Shown one piece after another: positions 10,045-18,592 of a stretch of 64,000 nucleotides of DNA. Positions within the stretch are counted from its first letter, which is position 1, and each line of letters begins with the position of its first letter. This stretch comes from Frateuria_A sp049727805 (GTDB lineage Bacteria; Pseudomonadota; Gammaproteobacteria; Xanthomonadales; Rhodanobacteraceae). Both the position numbers and the translations under genes were made by a program. Below the pieces are notes generated by a model. That model had not been told where the DNA came from. It did no database searches and saw only the letters and a list, made by a program, of their open reading frames with translations. The stretch covers positions 1-64,000 of the forward strand of contig NZ_JBCNYA010000014.1 of assembly GCF_049727805.1 (NCBI RefSeq), read 5' to 3'.

Positions 10045-11067
10045 TTAGCGGTCTTCTGTGGGCAGGTCGCCGTGCACTACGAGGCGTCCATCGCGCACAT
10101 CGGCCGTCACCTGGAAGGCCGGCCGCTGCACGCCCAGGTCGCGCATGTCGATGCGGCTGTCCGGACCGATGCCGGTCAGGCGGACGTCACGGTATTCCAG
10201 CGGCTGTCCCGGCGCGATCCGCTGCGGCGTACCCTCCGGCTGCACCAGCCAGGCAAAACCATGGTCCCTGGTGAAGATCCGCCCGATGCCGTCGCCACCG
10301 ATCGCCAGCACGGTCGCCTCGTCGACGCCCAGTCCGACCACCTGCGCATGCCCTTCGTGGCGCAGCCGCGCAACGAAGGCGATCAATCGCCCCAGCCGCC
10401 CGCGTGCGGCGAAGTGCGTGTCGGTGATGACCTGCGCCAGCCACGGCACGTGCAGGAATCCATCGACCAGCGTCACGGCGCTGCCCAGCGGGTCGTGCGT
10501 CGCCTCGGGCGAAACGATGCTGCCGCCGTCCAGCGCGCCGTAGGCGTAACCGCCGAGGATCGCCAGCCCGGCGCTGGTGCCGCCGATCGGCTTGCCCTCG
10601 CGCACGTGGCGGTCCATCAGCTCGTTCAGCGGCGTGCCCTTCCAGAAGCACACGTAGTTGGCCTGGTCGCCGCCGGCGATGAAGATGCCGTCCGCGTGCC
10701 GCACGATGTCGAGCACGGCCGGATCGCTGGCGGCCGCGCGATCGTGGAACACCAGCGTCTGCACCGAGGCCACGCCGCCGATGCGCCGATAGAGCTCGTC
10801 CTGCATCTCGTCGGCGCCGGAGGCGCGCAGGATCACGACGTGCCCGTGCCCAGCCTGGGCCACGAACCAGTGGAACGCCGGATCGACCCAACTGCCGCCG
10901 CCCATCAGCATCAGCGCGGGCGCAGTCTGGCCGGGCCGGGCGGCCTGGGTGTCGCCGATGCGGTAGTACTCGTAGCCGCGATGCGTCGCCGGGTCGGCCG
11001 CCGCCGCCCAGCCCGCCAGGGCGAACCCGCAGGCGAACACCACCCACCACCAGCGGCATGCGCGCAT
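10045..11067 (-). CDS. Exported cyanophycinase family peptidase (S51-like)
   Basis: A 340-residue protein with a signal peptide (MRACRWWWVVFACGFALAGW, then AAA). The cyanophycinase signature is present: IFIAGGDQANYV, the nucleophile motif IGGTSAGLAILGG with Ser165, a THFAARGRLGRL histidine region and GLGVDEATVLAIGG. Cyanophycinases cleave the Asp-Arg polymer cyanophycin to beta-Asp-Arg dipeptides; other S51-like exopeptidase activity is possible. The export signal points to an extracellular or periplasmic enzyme. It is divergent, 103 bp away, from a FecI-FecR-TonB receptor set. Confidence 0.83.
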   Translation of the reverse strand: MRACRWWWVVFACGFALAGWAAAADPATHRGYEYYRIGDTQAARPGQTAPALMLMGGGSWVDPAFHWFVAQAGHGHVVILRASGADEMQDELYRRIGGVASVQTLVFHDRAAASDPAVLDIVRHADGIFIAGGDQANYVCFWKGTPLNELMDRHVREGKPIGGTSAGLAILGGYAYGALDGGSIVSPEATHDPLGSAVTLVDGFLHVPWLAQVITDTHFAARGRLGRLIAFVARLRHEGHAQVVGLGVDEATVLAIGGDGIGRIFTRDHGFAWLVQPEGTPQRIAPGQPLEYRDVRLTGIGPDSRIDMRDLGVQRPAFQVTADVRDGRLVVHGDLPTEDR

Positions 11068-11170
11068 CGTGGACTCCAGGCAACCAGGGCACTTGACGAC
11101 CGGGACGATTGGCCGTGCGATATCCCCCACGCGCCGCGTCCGCCGCCGCGCTCCCAAGCGAGGCCGCCGC

Positions 11171-11761
11171 ATGGACGATTCGCTCGACGCCTGGTTCGCC
11201 CGCGAGGTCCTCGCGCACGAGGCCGCGCTGATGCGCTACCTCACGCGCCTGTGGCCGCGCCGCGACGAGGTGCCGGATCTGCGCCAGGAGGTCTACGTGC
11301 GCGTCTACGAGGCAGCGGCCCGCGCGCGCCCTGTCAGCCCCAAGTCGTTCATGTTCACCACCGCGCGCCACCTGATGACCGACCGCCTGCGCCGCGGCCG
11401 CGTGGTGTCGATCGAGGCGATGGGTGATTCGGACGCCTGGAACGTCCTTACAGATGAGCTGTCCCCGGAACACCGGCTCGACGCGCGGCAGGAACTCAGG
11501 CGCCTGGCGACCGCCTTCGACCGCCTGCCCGACCGCTGCCGCGCGGTGGTCTGGCTGCGCCGGGTCGAGGAACTGCCGCAGAAGGAAGTGGCCGCGCGCC
11601 TGGGGATCGGCGAGAAGACGGTGGAGAAGCAGGTGGCCAAGGGCATGCGCCTGATCGCCGACTACTTCCACGGCGGCATGCGCAACACGCGCGATGGTGC
11701 GGGCTCGCCCGCCCGCTGCGCGGCAACGGAACGGGACGATGACCAGCAGCTCGCAGATTGA
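11171..11761 (+). CDS. FecI-type ECF sigma factor
   Basis: A 196-residue ECF sigma factor. Region 2 is visible in LMRYLTRLWPRRDEVPDLRQ and SPKSFMFTTARHLMTDRLRR, and region 4 in LPDRCRAVVWLRRVEEL followed by the helix-turn-helix QKEVAARLGIGEKTVEKQVA. The last 23 nt overlap fecR, so the C-terminal tail is longer than usual. ATG 11171 has GAGG upstream. Its partners are the FecR and receptor genes directly downstream, the classic cell-surface signalling order. Confidence 0.92.
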   Translation: MDDSLDAWFAREVLAHEAALMRYLTRLWPRRDEVPDLRQEVYVRVYEAAARARPVSPKSFMFTTARHLMTDRLRRGRVVSIEAMGDSDAWNVLTDELSPEHRLDARQELRRLATAFDRLPDRCRAVVWLRRVEELPQKEVAARLGIGEKTVEKQVAKGMRLIADYFHGGMRNTRDGAGSPARCAATERDDDQQLAD

Positions 11762-12794
11762 ACGCACCGCCGCCGCCTGGCTCGCCAGGCGCGACGCGGG
11801 CGCCTGGTCGCCGGACGACCAGGCGGCGCTCGATGCATGGCTGCAGGAGGCCACCGCGCACCGCGTGGCGTTCCTTCGCCTGGAGACGACCTGGCGGCGC
11901 GCCGACCGCCTGCGCGCGCTCGGCGCCGGGCGTGGCGATCCAACGCCCCCGCCGCGCGGCGAATGGACGTTCACGCCATTCGCGCGGACGAACGAAGCCG
12001 ATACGCGGCTTCGCACGCGCCGACCGCCGTTGAGGGCGTGGACGCCGATGCGCCGCCTGTCGCGCGGCCTGCTCGCGGTGGCTGCCTGCCTGGTGCTGGC
12101 CGCCGTGCTGTGGCCGGCATGGCATCGCCCGAGCGCGGTCGAAAGCACGAGCTACGCCACCGCCGTCGGCGCCCTGCGCGAGGTGCCGCTGGCGGACGGT
12201 TCGCGCATCACCCTGAGCAGCGACAGCCGCGTGCGGGTGACCTATTCCCGCGACGAACGCCACATCGAGCTGCAGCAGGGCGAGGCCTTCTTCGAAGTGG
12301 CCAAGAACCCCGGCCGCCCGTTCACCGTGGTCGCCGGCGAGCGCCGCGTGACCGCCGTCGGCACCCGCTTCGACGTGCGCCGCGAACGCGCCGACCTGCG
12401 CGTGGTGGTCACCCAGGGCGTGGTGCGGCTGGAAGCGCAGGCCGGCGCCGACGGGCAACGCCAGCCGGTCACCCTGCTGCCGGCCGGCAGCGTGGCGCTG
12501 GCCAGCGGCGACGGCGTCACGGTGCAGTCCGGCCCGGTTGCGCAGGCCGAGGACCGGCTGAGCTGGCGCAACGGCTTCCTGGTCTTCCACGACACCCCGC
12601 TGGCCAGCGTGGCGGCCGAGTTCAACCGCTACAACGCCCACAAGATCGTCGTCGGCGACGCGGCCACCGGCGCGCTGCGCATCGGCGGCAACTTCCGCTG
12701 GTCCAACGCCGAAGCCTTCGTACGCCTGCTGCAGCAGGGCTTCCCGGTGCGCGTGGAACACCGTGCCGACGCGATCGTGCTGCGCCATCGCTGA
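11739..12794 (+). CDS. FecR-type anti-sigma/sigma regulator
   Basis: A 351-residue inner-membrane regulator. The N-terminal cytoplasmic DUF4880 segment (AAAWLARRDAGAWSPDDQ...LDAWL) binds the sigma factor. One transmembrane helix lies near residues 107-124 (LLAVAACLVLAAVLWPAW). The periplasmic FecR domain follows (EVPLADGSRITLSSDSRVRV, LQQGEAFFEVAKN, AVGTRFDVR), then a C-terminal STN-like piece (LASVAAEFNRYN). The gene overlaps the sigma gene by 23 nt, so translation is coupled. Confidence 0.92.
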   Translation: MTSSSQIERTAAAWLARRDAGAWSPDDQAALDAWLQEATAHRVAFLRLETTWRRADRLRALGAGRGDPTPPPRGEWTFTPFARTNEADTRLRTRRPPLRAWTPMRRLSRGLLAVAACLVLAAVLWPAWHRPSAVESTSYATAVGALREVPLADGSRITLSSDSRVRVTYSRDERHIELQQGEAFFEVAKNPGRPFTVVAGERRVTAVGTRFDVRRERADLRVVVTQGVVRLEAQAGADGQRQPVTLLPAGSVALASGDGVTVQSGPVAQAEDRLSWRNGFLVFHDTPLASVAAEFNRYNAHKIVVGDAATGALRIGGNFRWSNAEAFVRLLQQGFPVRVEHRADAIVLRHR

Positions 12795-12866
12795 GCCGAG
12801 GCGGGATTTGCCGCGCCCGTTCGTCCTGCTTGGAAGGGGGCGATCCGCGCCTCGGGGAGGGTGACC

Positions 12867-15800
12867 ATGAACCGTCGGTTCCGCCGGGCGTCGAGCGCGC
12901 TCGCCTTCACGCTGGCCTGCCTGCTGCCGGCCGCCGCCATCCACGCGCAGGAGCCGGGGCGGATCGACATTCCGGCCGGCGACCTGGCCGGCGCGCTCGA
13001 CACGCTGGCACGCACGTCCGGCACGCAACTGATCTATCAGGCCGACCAGTTGCGCGGCCTGCGTACCGCCGGCGTGCACGGCGCGATGCCGGCGGACCAG
13101 GCGCTCGACCGCCTGCTGCAGGGCACCGGTCTTTCGGCGAAGCGCGATCCGTCCGGCGCCATCATCATCGTTCGGCAGGCGCCGTCGCCGGCGGCCCGCA
13201 CGCCCCCGCCGCGTCCCGCGCAATCGACCGAAAAGCCCGAGCCGACCCAGCTCGAAACCGTCACCGTGACCGGCTCGCGCATTCCCCGCGCGCAGGTCGA
13301 GGGTCCCGCGCCGGTGATCGTGGTCACCGCCGCGGACATCAAGGCCGACGGTTTCGTCAGCGTGCCGGACGTGCTGCGCGCGATCACCCAGAACGGCGGC
13401 GAAACGCAGAGCCAGCAATCGGCCAACGGCGCCGACTTCTCGCCCGGCGCGCAGCAGGTCGACCTGCGCGGGCTCGGTCCGAACCACTCGCTGGTGCTGG
13501 TCAACGGCCGGCGCATCGCCGACTTCCCGCTGCCGTTCAAGGGCCGCAGCAACTTCACCGACATCTCCAACATTCCGCTCGGGATGATCGAGCGGATCGA
13601 GATCCTCACCGGCAGCGCCTCGGCGGTGTACGGCTCCGACGCCATCGCCGGCGTGGTCAACATCATCCTCAAGGACAAGGCCGACGGCACCACGCTGGAC
13701 TACCGCTACGGCGACACCACCCGCGGCGGCGCGCAGTCGCACCGGCTCAGCCTGTCCACGGGCTTCTCCGGCGAGAAACTGCACGGCGTGCTCGGCGTGG
13801 AGCTGACCGACCAGAAGCCGCTGTGGGCCTACCAGCGCTCGATCCAGGATTCGACCAAGGACGCCCCCACCGCGGGCTCGCAGATCGCGCGGCGCGTGTT
13901 CCTGCGCACCGACTACTACGACACCTACCTCGACCCCGGCGCCGCCACCTGCGCCAACCTCGGCTACCTCAACGGCGGCACCACCTACCATGCCGCGCGT
14001 CCGCGCTACGGCGACTACGACCCGGTCATCGACGACTACGGCCCCGGCTATTACTGCGGCAGCGACGAGGCGATCGGCTACGGCACCATCCTGAGCAAGG
14101 ACCGCGCGGCCAACGCGTACGGCTCGGTCACCTACGACTTCGGCAACGGCACGCAATGGTTCGCCGACCTGCAGCTTGGCTACAACAAGGTCGAGCTGTT
14201 CCGCGACGTCGAGCAGTGGAGCTACATGGCTCCGGACGGCAACGAGGAGGGCTACTTCTACAACCAGGCCACCGGCCAGATCGAGTACTGGCAGCGCCAG
14301 TTCACGCCGGAGGAGATGGGCGGGCTGGGGCGCGGCATGATCAGCAACGTCGAGCACACCTTCAGCCTCGCAACCGGCTTCAAGGGCACCTTCGCGGCCG
14401 ACTGGGATTACGAGGCGACGCTGTCGCACTCGCAGTACCACTCCATCGTCAGCTGGCCGCAGACCATCGCCGGGCCGGCCAACGACCTGTTCCTCGGGCC
14501 GCAGCTGGGCGTGGACGCGGATTCGGGCCTGCCGATTTTCAATGCCGACCCCAATCGCCTGTACACGCCGCTGACGCACGCCGAGTACGACGCGGTCACC
14601 GCCAACACCACCTACCATCCGCGCACGCGCACCGACACGCTGTCCTTCAGCACCACGCAGGCGAGCCTGTTCGATCTTCCCGGCGGCCCGGCGGGCCTGG
14701 CCGCAGTGGTCGAGTACGGCTCGCAGAGCTACGCGATCAATCCCGATCCGCTGGCGCTGGAGTACTACTACTACAGCTGGAAGGATTCGGACGGCCGCGG
14801 CAGCCGTACCCGTTGGGCGACCGCCGGCGAGTTGCGCATGCCGGTGCTCGAGTCGCTCAACCTGAGCCTGGCCGCGCGCTACGACGACTACCGCTTCGCC
14901 GGCCGCAGCGTGGGCAAGCCGACCTGGAGCGCGGGCGTGGAATGGCGCCCGGTCGACACGCTGCTGCTGCGCGGCTCCTACGGCACCGCCTTCCGCGCGC
15001 CCGACCTGCACTACGTATTCGCCGGCGAGGGCAACGACGAGACCTCCGGCACCGACTACTACCGCTGCCGCACCGAGGAGCCCGACCTCGACATCGGCGA
15101 CTGCGACTATTCGGACGAAGGCCTGATCCGTTCGCGCAACGGCAGCCGCGAGCTGGATCCCGAAACCAGCACCTCGTGGACCGCCGGCGTGCTGTGGTCA
15201 CCGACCGAGAACTTCGACGTCTCGCTGGACTGGTTCGACATCCGCATGCGCAACCAGGTGCAGGATCTGTCGGTGGACACCATCCTGCGCAACGAGGCGA
15301 GCTGCCGCATCGGCTCGCTGGCTGACGGCACGCCCGTGGACGTCAACTCGCCCACCTGCCAGGACGCCATCGGCCGCGTGACGCGCCTGCCCAACGGCGA
15401 CCTCTACGGCATCCACGTCAACCCGATCAACGTCGCCCGCGAGACCACCGACGGCGCCGACCTCACCCTGCACTACCGGCTGCCCACGCCGATCGGCACC
15501 TTTCGCCTGAGCGGCAACCACACCTGGGTGCGCCACCACGATTTCGTGCAGTACCCGGGCGATCCGGTGATCGACGAGTTCGCGGTCAACAGCGGCTACG
15601 ACATCCCGCGCACCAAGACCAGCGCCAGCCTCAACTGGAGCCTCGGTGGCTGGTCGGCGACGCTGCACGGCGAGCGGCTGGGTCGATTGCCGAACTCGTG
15701 GTCGTACGACCAGGTGGTGGATCAGGAGGCGGGCGACCCCGCGTGGATCGGCGCGACCTACCGCTACAACGCCTCGCTGCAGTACAAGTTCACCGACCAC

Positions 15801-15959
15801 TTCGAGCTGGCGGTGCTGGTCGACAACCTGTTCGACAAGATGCCGCCGAAGGATCCGACCTACACGTCCTATCCGTACTACGACATCTCGTGGTTCGACT
15901 CGGTGGGCCGCAGCTACTACATCCAGGCGACCTGGAAGTTCGGCGGCTCGCCGCTGTAG
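12867..15959 (+). CDS. TonB-dependent receptor with STN signalling domain
   Basis: A 1030-residue outer-membrane receptor. After the signal peptide (to about residue 28, AIHAQ) comes an STN domain (IDIPAGDLAGALDTLARTSG, residues 33-105), a Pro-rich linker and the TonB box ETVTVTGSRI. The plug domain is marked by QVDLRGLGPNHSLVLVNGRR and GSASAVYGSDAIAGVVNIIL, followed by a Tyr/Asp-rich beta-barrel ending in TWKFGGSPL. The STN domain makes it a signalling receptor for the FecR-FecI pair upstream. ATG 12867 follows GGGGAGG at 12854-12860; GTG 12861 is less likely. The ligand is unknown; the adjacent cyanophycinase suggests a peptide. Confidence 0.93.
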   Translation: MNRRFRRASSALAFTLACLLPAAAIHAQEPGRIDIPAGDLAGALDTLARTSGTQLIYQADQLRGLRTAGVHGAMPADQALDRLLQGTGLSAKRDPSGAIIIVRQAPSPAARTPPPRPAQSTEKPEPTQLETVTVTGSRIPRAQVEGPAPVIVVTAADIKADGFVSVPDVLRAITQNGGETQSQQSANGADFSPGAQQVDLRGLGPNHSLVLVNGRRIADFPLPFKGRSNFTDISNIPLGMIERIEILTGSASAVYGSDAIAGVVNIILKDKADGTTLDYRYGDTTRGGAQSHRLSLSTGFSGEKLHGVLGVELTDQKPLWAYQRSIQDSTKDAPTAGSQIARRVFLRTDYYDTYLDPGAATCANLGYLNGGTTYHAARPRYGDYDPVIDDYGPGYYCGSDEAIGYGTILSKDRAANAYGSVTYDFGNGTQWFADLQLGYNKVELFRDVEQWSYMAPDGNEEGYFYNQATGQIEYWQRQFTPEEMGGLGRGMISNVEHTFSLATGFKGTFAADWDYEATLSHSQYHSIVSWPQTIAGPANDLFLGPQLGVDADSGLPIFNADPNRLYTPLTHAEYDAVTANTTYHPRTRTDTLSFSTTQASLFDLPGGPAGLAAVVEYGSQSYAINPDPLALEYYYYSWKDSDGRGSRTRWATAGELRMPVLESLNLSLAARYDDYRFAGRSVGKPTWSAGVEWRPVDTLLLRGSYGTAFRAPDLHYVFAGEGNDETSGTDYYRCRTEEPDLDIGDCDYSDEGLIRSRNGSRELDPETSTSWTAGVLWSPTENFDVSLDWFDIRMRNQVQDLSVDTILRNEASCRIGSLADGTPVDVNSPTCQDAIGRVTRLPNGDLYGIHVNPINVARETTDGADLTLHYRLPTPIGTFRLSGNHTWVRHHDFVQYPGDPVIDEFAVNSGYDIPRTKTSASLNWSLGGWSATLHGERLGRLPNSWSYDQVVDQEAGDPAWIGATYRYNASLQYKFTDHFELAVLVDNLFDKMPPKDPTYTSYPYYDISWFDSVGRSYYIQATWKFGGSPL

Positions 15960-15967
15960 CAACCGCC

Positions 15968-16020
15968 GGGCGGGCTTAAGCCCAGCAGCGACGTGCGGGA
16001 AGGTGGGCTCAAGCCCACCC
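15968..16020. repeat. REP doublet B (REPIN-like)
   Basis: Palindromes GGGCTTAAGCCC (15972-15983) and GGTGGGCTCAAGCCCACC (16002-16019) lie in the short gap between the convergent ends of the TonB receptor gene and ychF. Confidence 0.7.
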
Positions 16021-16035
16021 CGCGCCTCGGCAGGC

Positions 16036-17127
16036 TCACACGTTGAACAGGAAGTGCAGCACGTCGCCGTCCTTGACGAGGTAGTCCTTGCCTTCCTTGC
16101 GCAGGCGGCCGGCCGCGGCGGCGCCGGCCTCGCCCTTGTACTGGATGAAGTCGTCGTAGGCGACGGTCTCGGCGCGGATGAAGCCGCGCTCGAAATCGGT
16201 ATGGATCACGCCGGCGGCCTGCGGCGCGGTGGCGCCCTTCTTCACCGTCCAGGCGCGCACTTCCTTCACGCCCGCGGTGAAGTAGGTCTGCAGGTTGAGC
16301 AGCTTGTAGCCGGCGCGGATCACGCGGTTCAGGCCGGGCTCGTCCAGCCCCAGGTCCTTGAGGAACTCGTCGCGGTCGGCGTCGTCCAGTTGCGCCAGCT
16401 CTTCCTCGATCGCCGCGCACACCGGCACCACCTCGGCGCCCTCGGTCGCGGCGCGCTCGCGCACGGCGTCCAGGTGCGGGTTGTTCTCGAAGCCGTCCTC
16501 GCGCACGTTGGCGATGTACATCAGCGGCTTGAGCGTGAGCAGGAACAGGTCGCGGACCAGCGCCTTCTCTTCCTCGTCCAGCTCGACGCTGCGCGCGGAC
16601 TTGCCCTCGTTCAGCGCGGCGGCGAGCTTCTGCAGCACCGGCTTCTTCGCCAGTGCTTCCTTGTCGTTGGCCTTGGCCGCGCGCTCGGCGCGGTTGAGCG
16701 CCTTCTCGACCGAGTCCAGGTCGGCCAACGCCAGCTCGGTATCGATCGTCTCGATGTCGGCGATGGGGTCGACCTTGCCGGCCACGTGCACGATGTCGCT
16801 GTGCTCGAAGCAGCGCACCACGTGCGCGATCGCGTCGACCTCGCGGATGTGCGCCAGGAACTTGTTGCCCAGGCCCTCGCCCTTCGACGCGCCGGCGACC
16901 AGGCCGGCGATGTCGACGAACTCGACAGCGGTCGGGATTACCTTCTGCGGATTGACGATGGCGGAGAGCGCGTTGAGCCGCTCATCGGGCACCGGCACCA
17001 CGCCCACGTTCGGCTCGATCGTGCAGAACGGGAAGTTGGCGGCGGCGATGCCGGCCTTGGTCAGCGCGTTGAACAGGGTGGACTTGCCGACGTTGGGCAG
17101 GCCGACGATGCCGCATTTGATGCCCAT
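16036..17127 (-). CDS. ychF: Redox-regulated ATPase YchF
   Basis: A 363-residue Obg-family P-loop ATPase, exactly the usual length. G1 is GLPNVGKST (residues 8-16), followed by the switch regions NFPFCTIEPNVG and DIAGLVAGASKGEGLGN, the adenine-specificity site (NVRED region) and a TGS domain at the end (LLNLQTYFTAG, VIHTDFERGFIRAE). YchF associates with ribosomes and acts in the oxidative-stress response. It is the last gene of the prs-rplY-pth-ychF block. The leader carries one arm of a GGGAAC-type inverted repeat. Confidence 0.96.
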   Translation of the reverse strand: MGIKCGIVGLPNVGKSTLFNALTKAGIAAANFPFCTIEPNVGVVPVPDERLNALSAIVNPQKVIPTAVEFVDIAGLVAGASKGEGLGNKFLAHIREVDAIAHVVRCFEHSDIVHVAGKVDPIADIETIDTELALADLDSVEKALNRAERAAKANDKEALAKKPVLQKLAAALNEGKSARSVELDEEEKALVRDLFLLTLKPLMYIANVREDGFENNPHLDAVRERAATEGAEVVPVCAAIEEELAQLDDADRDEFLKDLGLDEPGLNRVIRAGYKLLNLQTYFTAGVKEVRAWTVKKGATAPQAAGVIHTDFERGFIRAETVAYDDFIQYKGEAGAAAAGRLRKEGKDYLVKDGDVLHFLFNV

Positions 17128-17138
17128 GGTGACTCCGG

Positions 17139-17240
17139 AGAACAGGGAACGGGGAACAGGGAACGTGCAGATCAGGGTGGGGCGGAAGACGCGGCGCTTG
17201 CCGTACGCCTTACGTTCCCCGTTCCCCGTTTCCCGTTCCC
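17139..17240. repeat. GGGAAC-type inverted repeat across the pth-ychF junction
   Basis: The left arm (17139-17165) is made of GGGAACAGGGAACGGGGAAC-like units. The right arm (17213-17240) is its imperfect reverse complement (CGTTCCCCGTTCCCCG...). The right arm lies inside the 3' end of pth and encodes its last residues; the left arm lies in the ychF leader. The transcript could fold into a long imperfect hairpin. Confidence 0.7.
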
Positions 17241-17812
17241 GCTGTATGTAGTTGCTGCATCGCCTTGTCGAACTGCCCCGCCACCGCCAGCGGCAGCACG
17301 TCGAGCGCGCGGGCGATGCCGTCGAGGATCGCATCCTCGTCCTGCGCCGACGGCTTGCCGAGCACCCAGGGCGTGACCTTGTCCTTGTGGCCCGGGTGGC
17401 CGATGCCGATGCGCAGGCGGTGGAACTTGCCGTGGCCCAAGTGCGCGATGGTGTCGCGCAGGCCGTTCTGGCCGCCGTGGCCGCCGTCGAACTTCATCCG
17501 TACGGTGCCGGCCGGCAGATCCAGCTCGTCGTGCGCCACCAGGCACTCGTCCGGCTCGATCTTGTAGTAGCGCAGCGCGGAGGCGACCGCGATGCCGCTC
17601 TTGTTCATGAAGGTGGCCGGCTTGAGCAGCCACACGCTGTCGCCGCCGATACGCACGCGGCAGGCCTCGCCGTGCAGCTTGCCGTCGAAGGCGAAGCGCT
17701 CGCCCTGCCCCGATGCGAGGGCGTCAACAAACCAGAACCCGGCGTTGTGCCGGGTCCGGAGGTATTCGGCGCCGGGATTGCCCAGGCCGACGATGAGTCG
17801 CAAACCAGCCAT
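17210..17812 (-). CDS. pth: Peptidyl-tRNA hydrolase
   Basis: A 200-residue Pth that releases peptidyl-tRNA drop-off products. It has the family pattern VGLGNPGAEY, TRHNAGFW with the catalytic His22, the substrate site KPATFMNKSG, the Asp of HDELDLPAG, and GGHGGQNGLRD. The C-terminal tail GTGNGERGT is encoded by the GGGAAC repeat and looks like an acquired extension. It lies between rplY and ychF, the usual gammaproteobacterial order. Confidence 0.95.
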   Translation of the reverse strand: MAGLRLIVGLGNPGAEYLRTRHNAGFWFVDALASGQGERFAFDGKLHGEACRVRIGGDSVWLLKPATFMNKSGIAVASALRYYKIEPDECLVAHDELDLPAGTVRMKFDGGHGGQNGLRDTIAHLGHGKFHRLRIGIGHPGHKDKVTPWVLGKPSAQDEDAILDGIARALDVLPLAVAGQFDKAMQQLHTAGTGNGERGT

Positions 17813-17826
17813 GCCGTGCGCCGATC

Positions 17827-17857
17827 GCCGGGCCTCCCGCGCTGCGGAAGGCCCGGC
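17827..17857. other. Strong hairpin in the rplY-pth gap
   Basis: A 9-bp stem GCCGGGCCT / AGGCCCGGC encloses a 13-nt loop and has no T-run. It fills most of the 51-bp gap between rplY and pth and may act as a processing or partial attenuation site; the role is inferred. Confidence 0.45.
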
Positions 17858-17863
17858 TGGGGC

Positions 17864-18514
17864 TTACTTCTTTTCGGCGGGCTTGGCTTCGGCCTCGGGA
17901 GCGGGGGCCGCTTCGGCGACCGGCTCGGCCTCTTCCTTCACCGTGTTGGCGGTGACCACGGCGATGTCGTGGTCCGCGCCCAGGTGCAGCGCCGGCAGGC
18001 TCACGCCCTTGGGCAGCTTGACCTGCGACAGGTGCACGATCTCGCCCGGCTTGAGGTCGGCCAGGTCGAGCTCGATGAACTCCGGCAGGTTGGCCGGCAG
18101 GCAGGACACTTCCACTTCCGTCAGGTTGTGCGAGATCACCACGCCGGAGGTCTTGCCGGCCGCGGACTTCTCCTGGTTGAGGAAGTGCAGCGGCACGTTG
18201 ACGCGGATCGCCTCGTTCTCGTTCACGCGCAGGAAGTCCATGTGCAGCATCTGCTGCTTGAACGGATGCTTCTGCCAGTCGCGCACCAGCACCTTCTGCA
18301 CCTTGCCGTCGACGTTCAGGTCGAGGATCGAGGAGAAGAACCACTCGTTCTTGGCGGCGAGCAGGATGGTGTTGTGCTCGATCTGGATGCTCTGCGGCGG
18401 CTGGTTCGCGCCGTACACGACGGCAGGCACCATCGCCGCATGACGCAGGCGGCGGCTCGCACCTTTCCCCTCGTCCGTGCGGCTCTGGGCCTTGATTTCA
18501 TGAGTCTGGGCCAT
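17864..18514 (-). CDS. rplY: 50S ribosomal protein L25 (Ctc/TL5 type)
   Basis: A 216-residue long-form L25. The N-terminal 5S-rRNA-binding domain begins KAQSRTDEGKGASRRLRHA and continues VPAVVYGA. The C-terminal TL5/Ctc domain carries LHFLNQEKSAAGKTSGVV and VSCLPANLPEFIELDLADL. An Ala/Pro/Glu/Lys tail closes the protein. It lies between prs and pth. Confidence 0.95.
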   Translation of the reverse strand: MAQTHEIKAQSRTDEGKGASRRLRHAAMVPAVVYGANQPPQSIQIEHNTILLAAKNEWFFSSILDLNVDGKVQKVLVRDWQKHPFKQQMLHMDFLRVNENEAIRVNVPLHFLNQEKSAAGKTSGVVISHNLTEVEVSCLPANLPEFIELDLADLKPGEIVHLSQVKLPKGVSLPALHLGADHDIAVVTANTVKEEAEPVAEAAPAPEAEAKPAEKK

Positions 18515-18541
18515 TGTTCTACTACCTTGGGTTGCGTGGTT

Positions 18542-18585
18542 CCGCCTTGCGGCGGACGGGTGACTCTCCCGCGACCAGGAGAGTC
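18542..18585. other. Two hairpins in the prs-rplY leader
   Basis: The 78-bp gap between prs and rplY contains GACTCTCC...GGAGAGTC (18562-18585) and CCGCC-TTGC-GGCGG (18542-18555). Both lie just upstream of the rplY start. They could be autoregulatory or transcript-processing structures; no T-run marks a full terminator. Confidence 0.4.
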
Positions 18586-18592
18586 GGAAAAA

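Noticed and set aside
11068..11170. A sigma-70 promoter TTGACG with TGCGAT in the cyanophycinase-fecI gap.
   Set aside because: The -10 is poor and alternative spacings are equally weak, so I could not support one choice.
11496..15325. Very long frames overlapping the FecR and TonB receptor genes (1171 codons minus, 1162 codons plus).
   Set aside because: The composition is low-complexity Arg/Ala/Gly with no domain, while the receptor frame has a complete, recognisable domain series.
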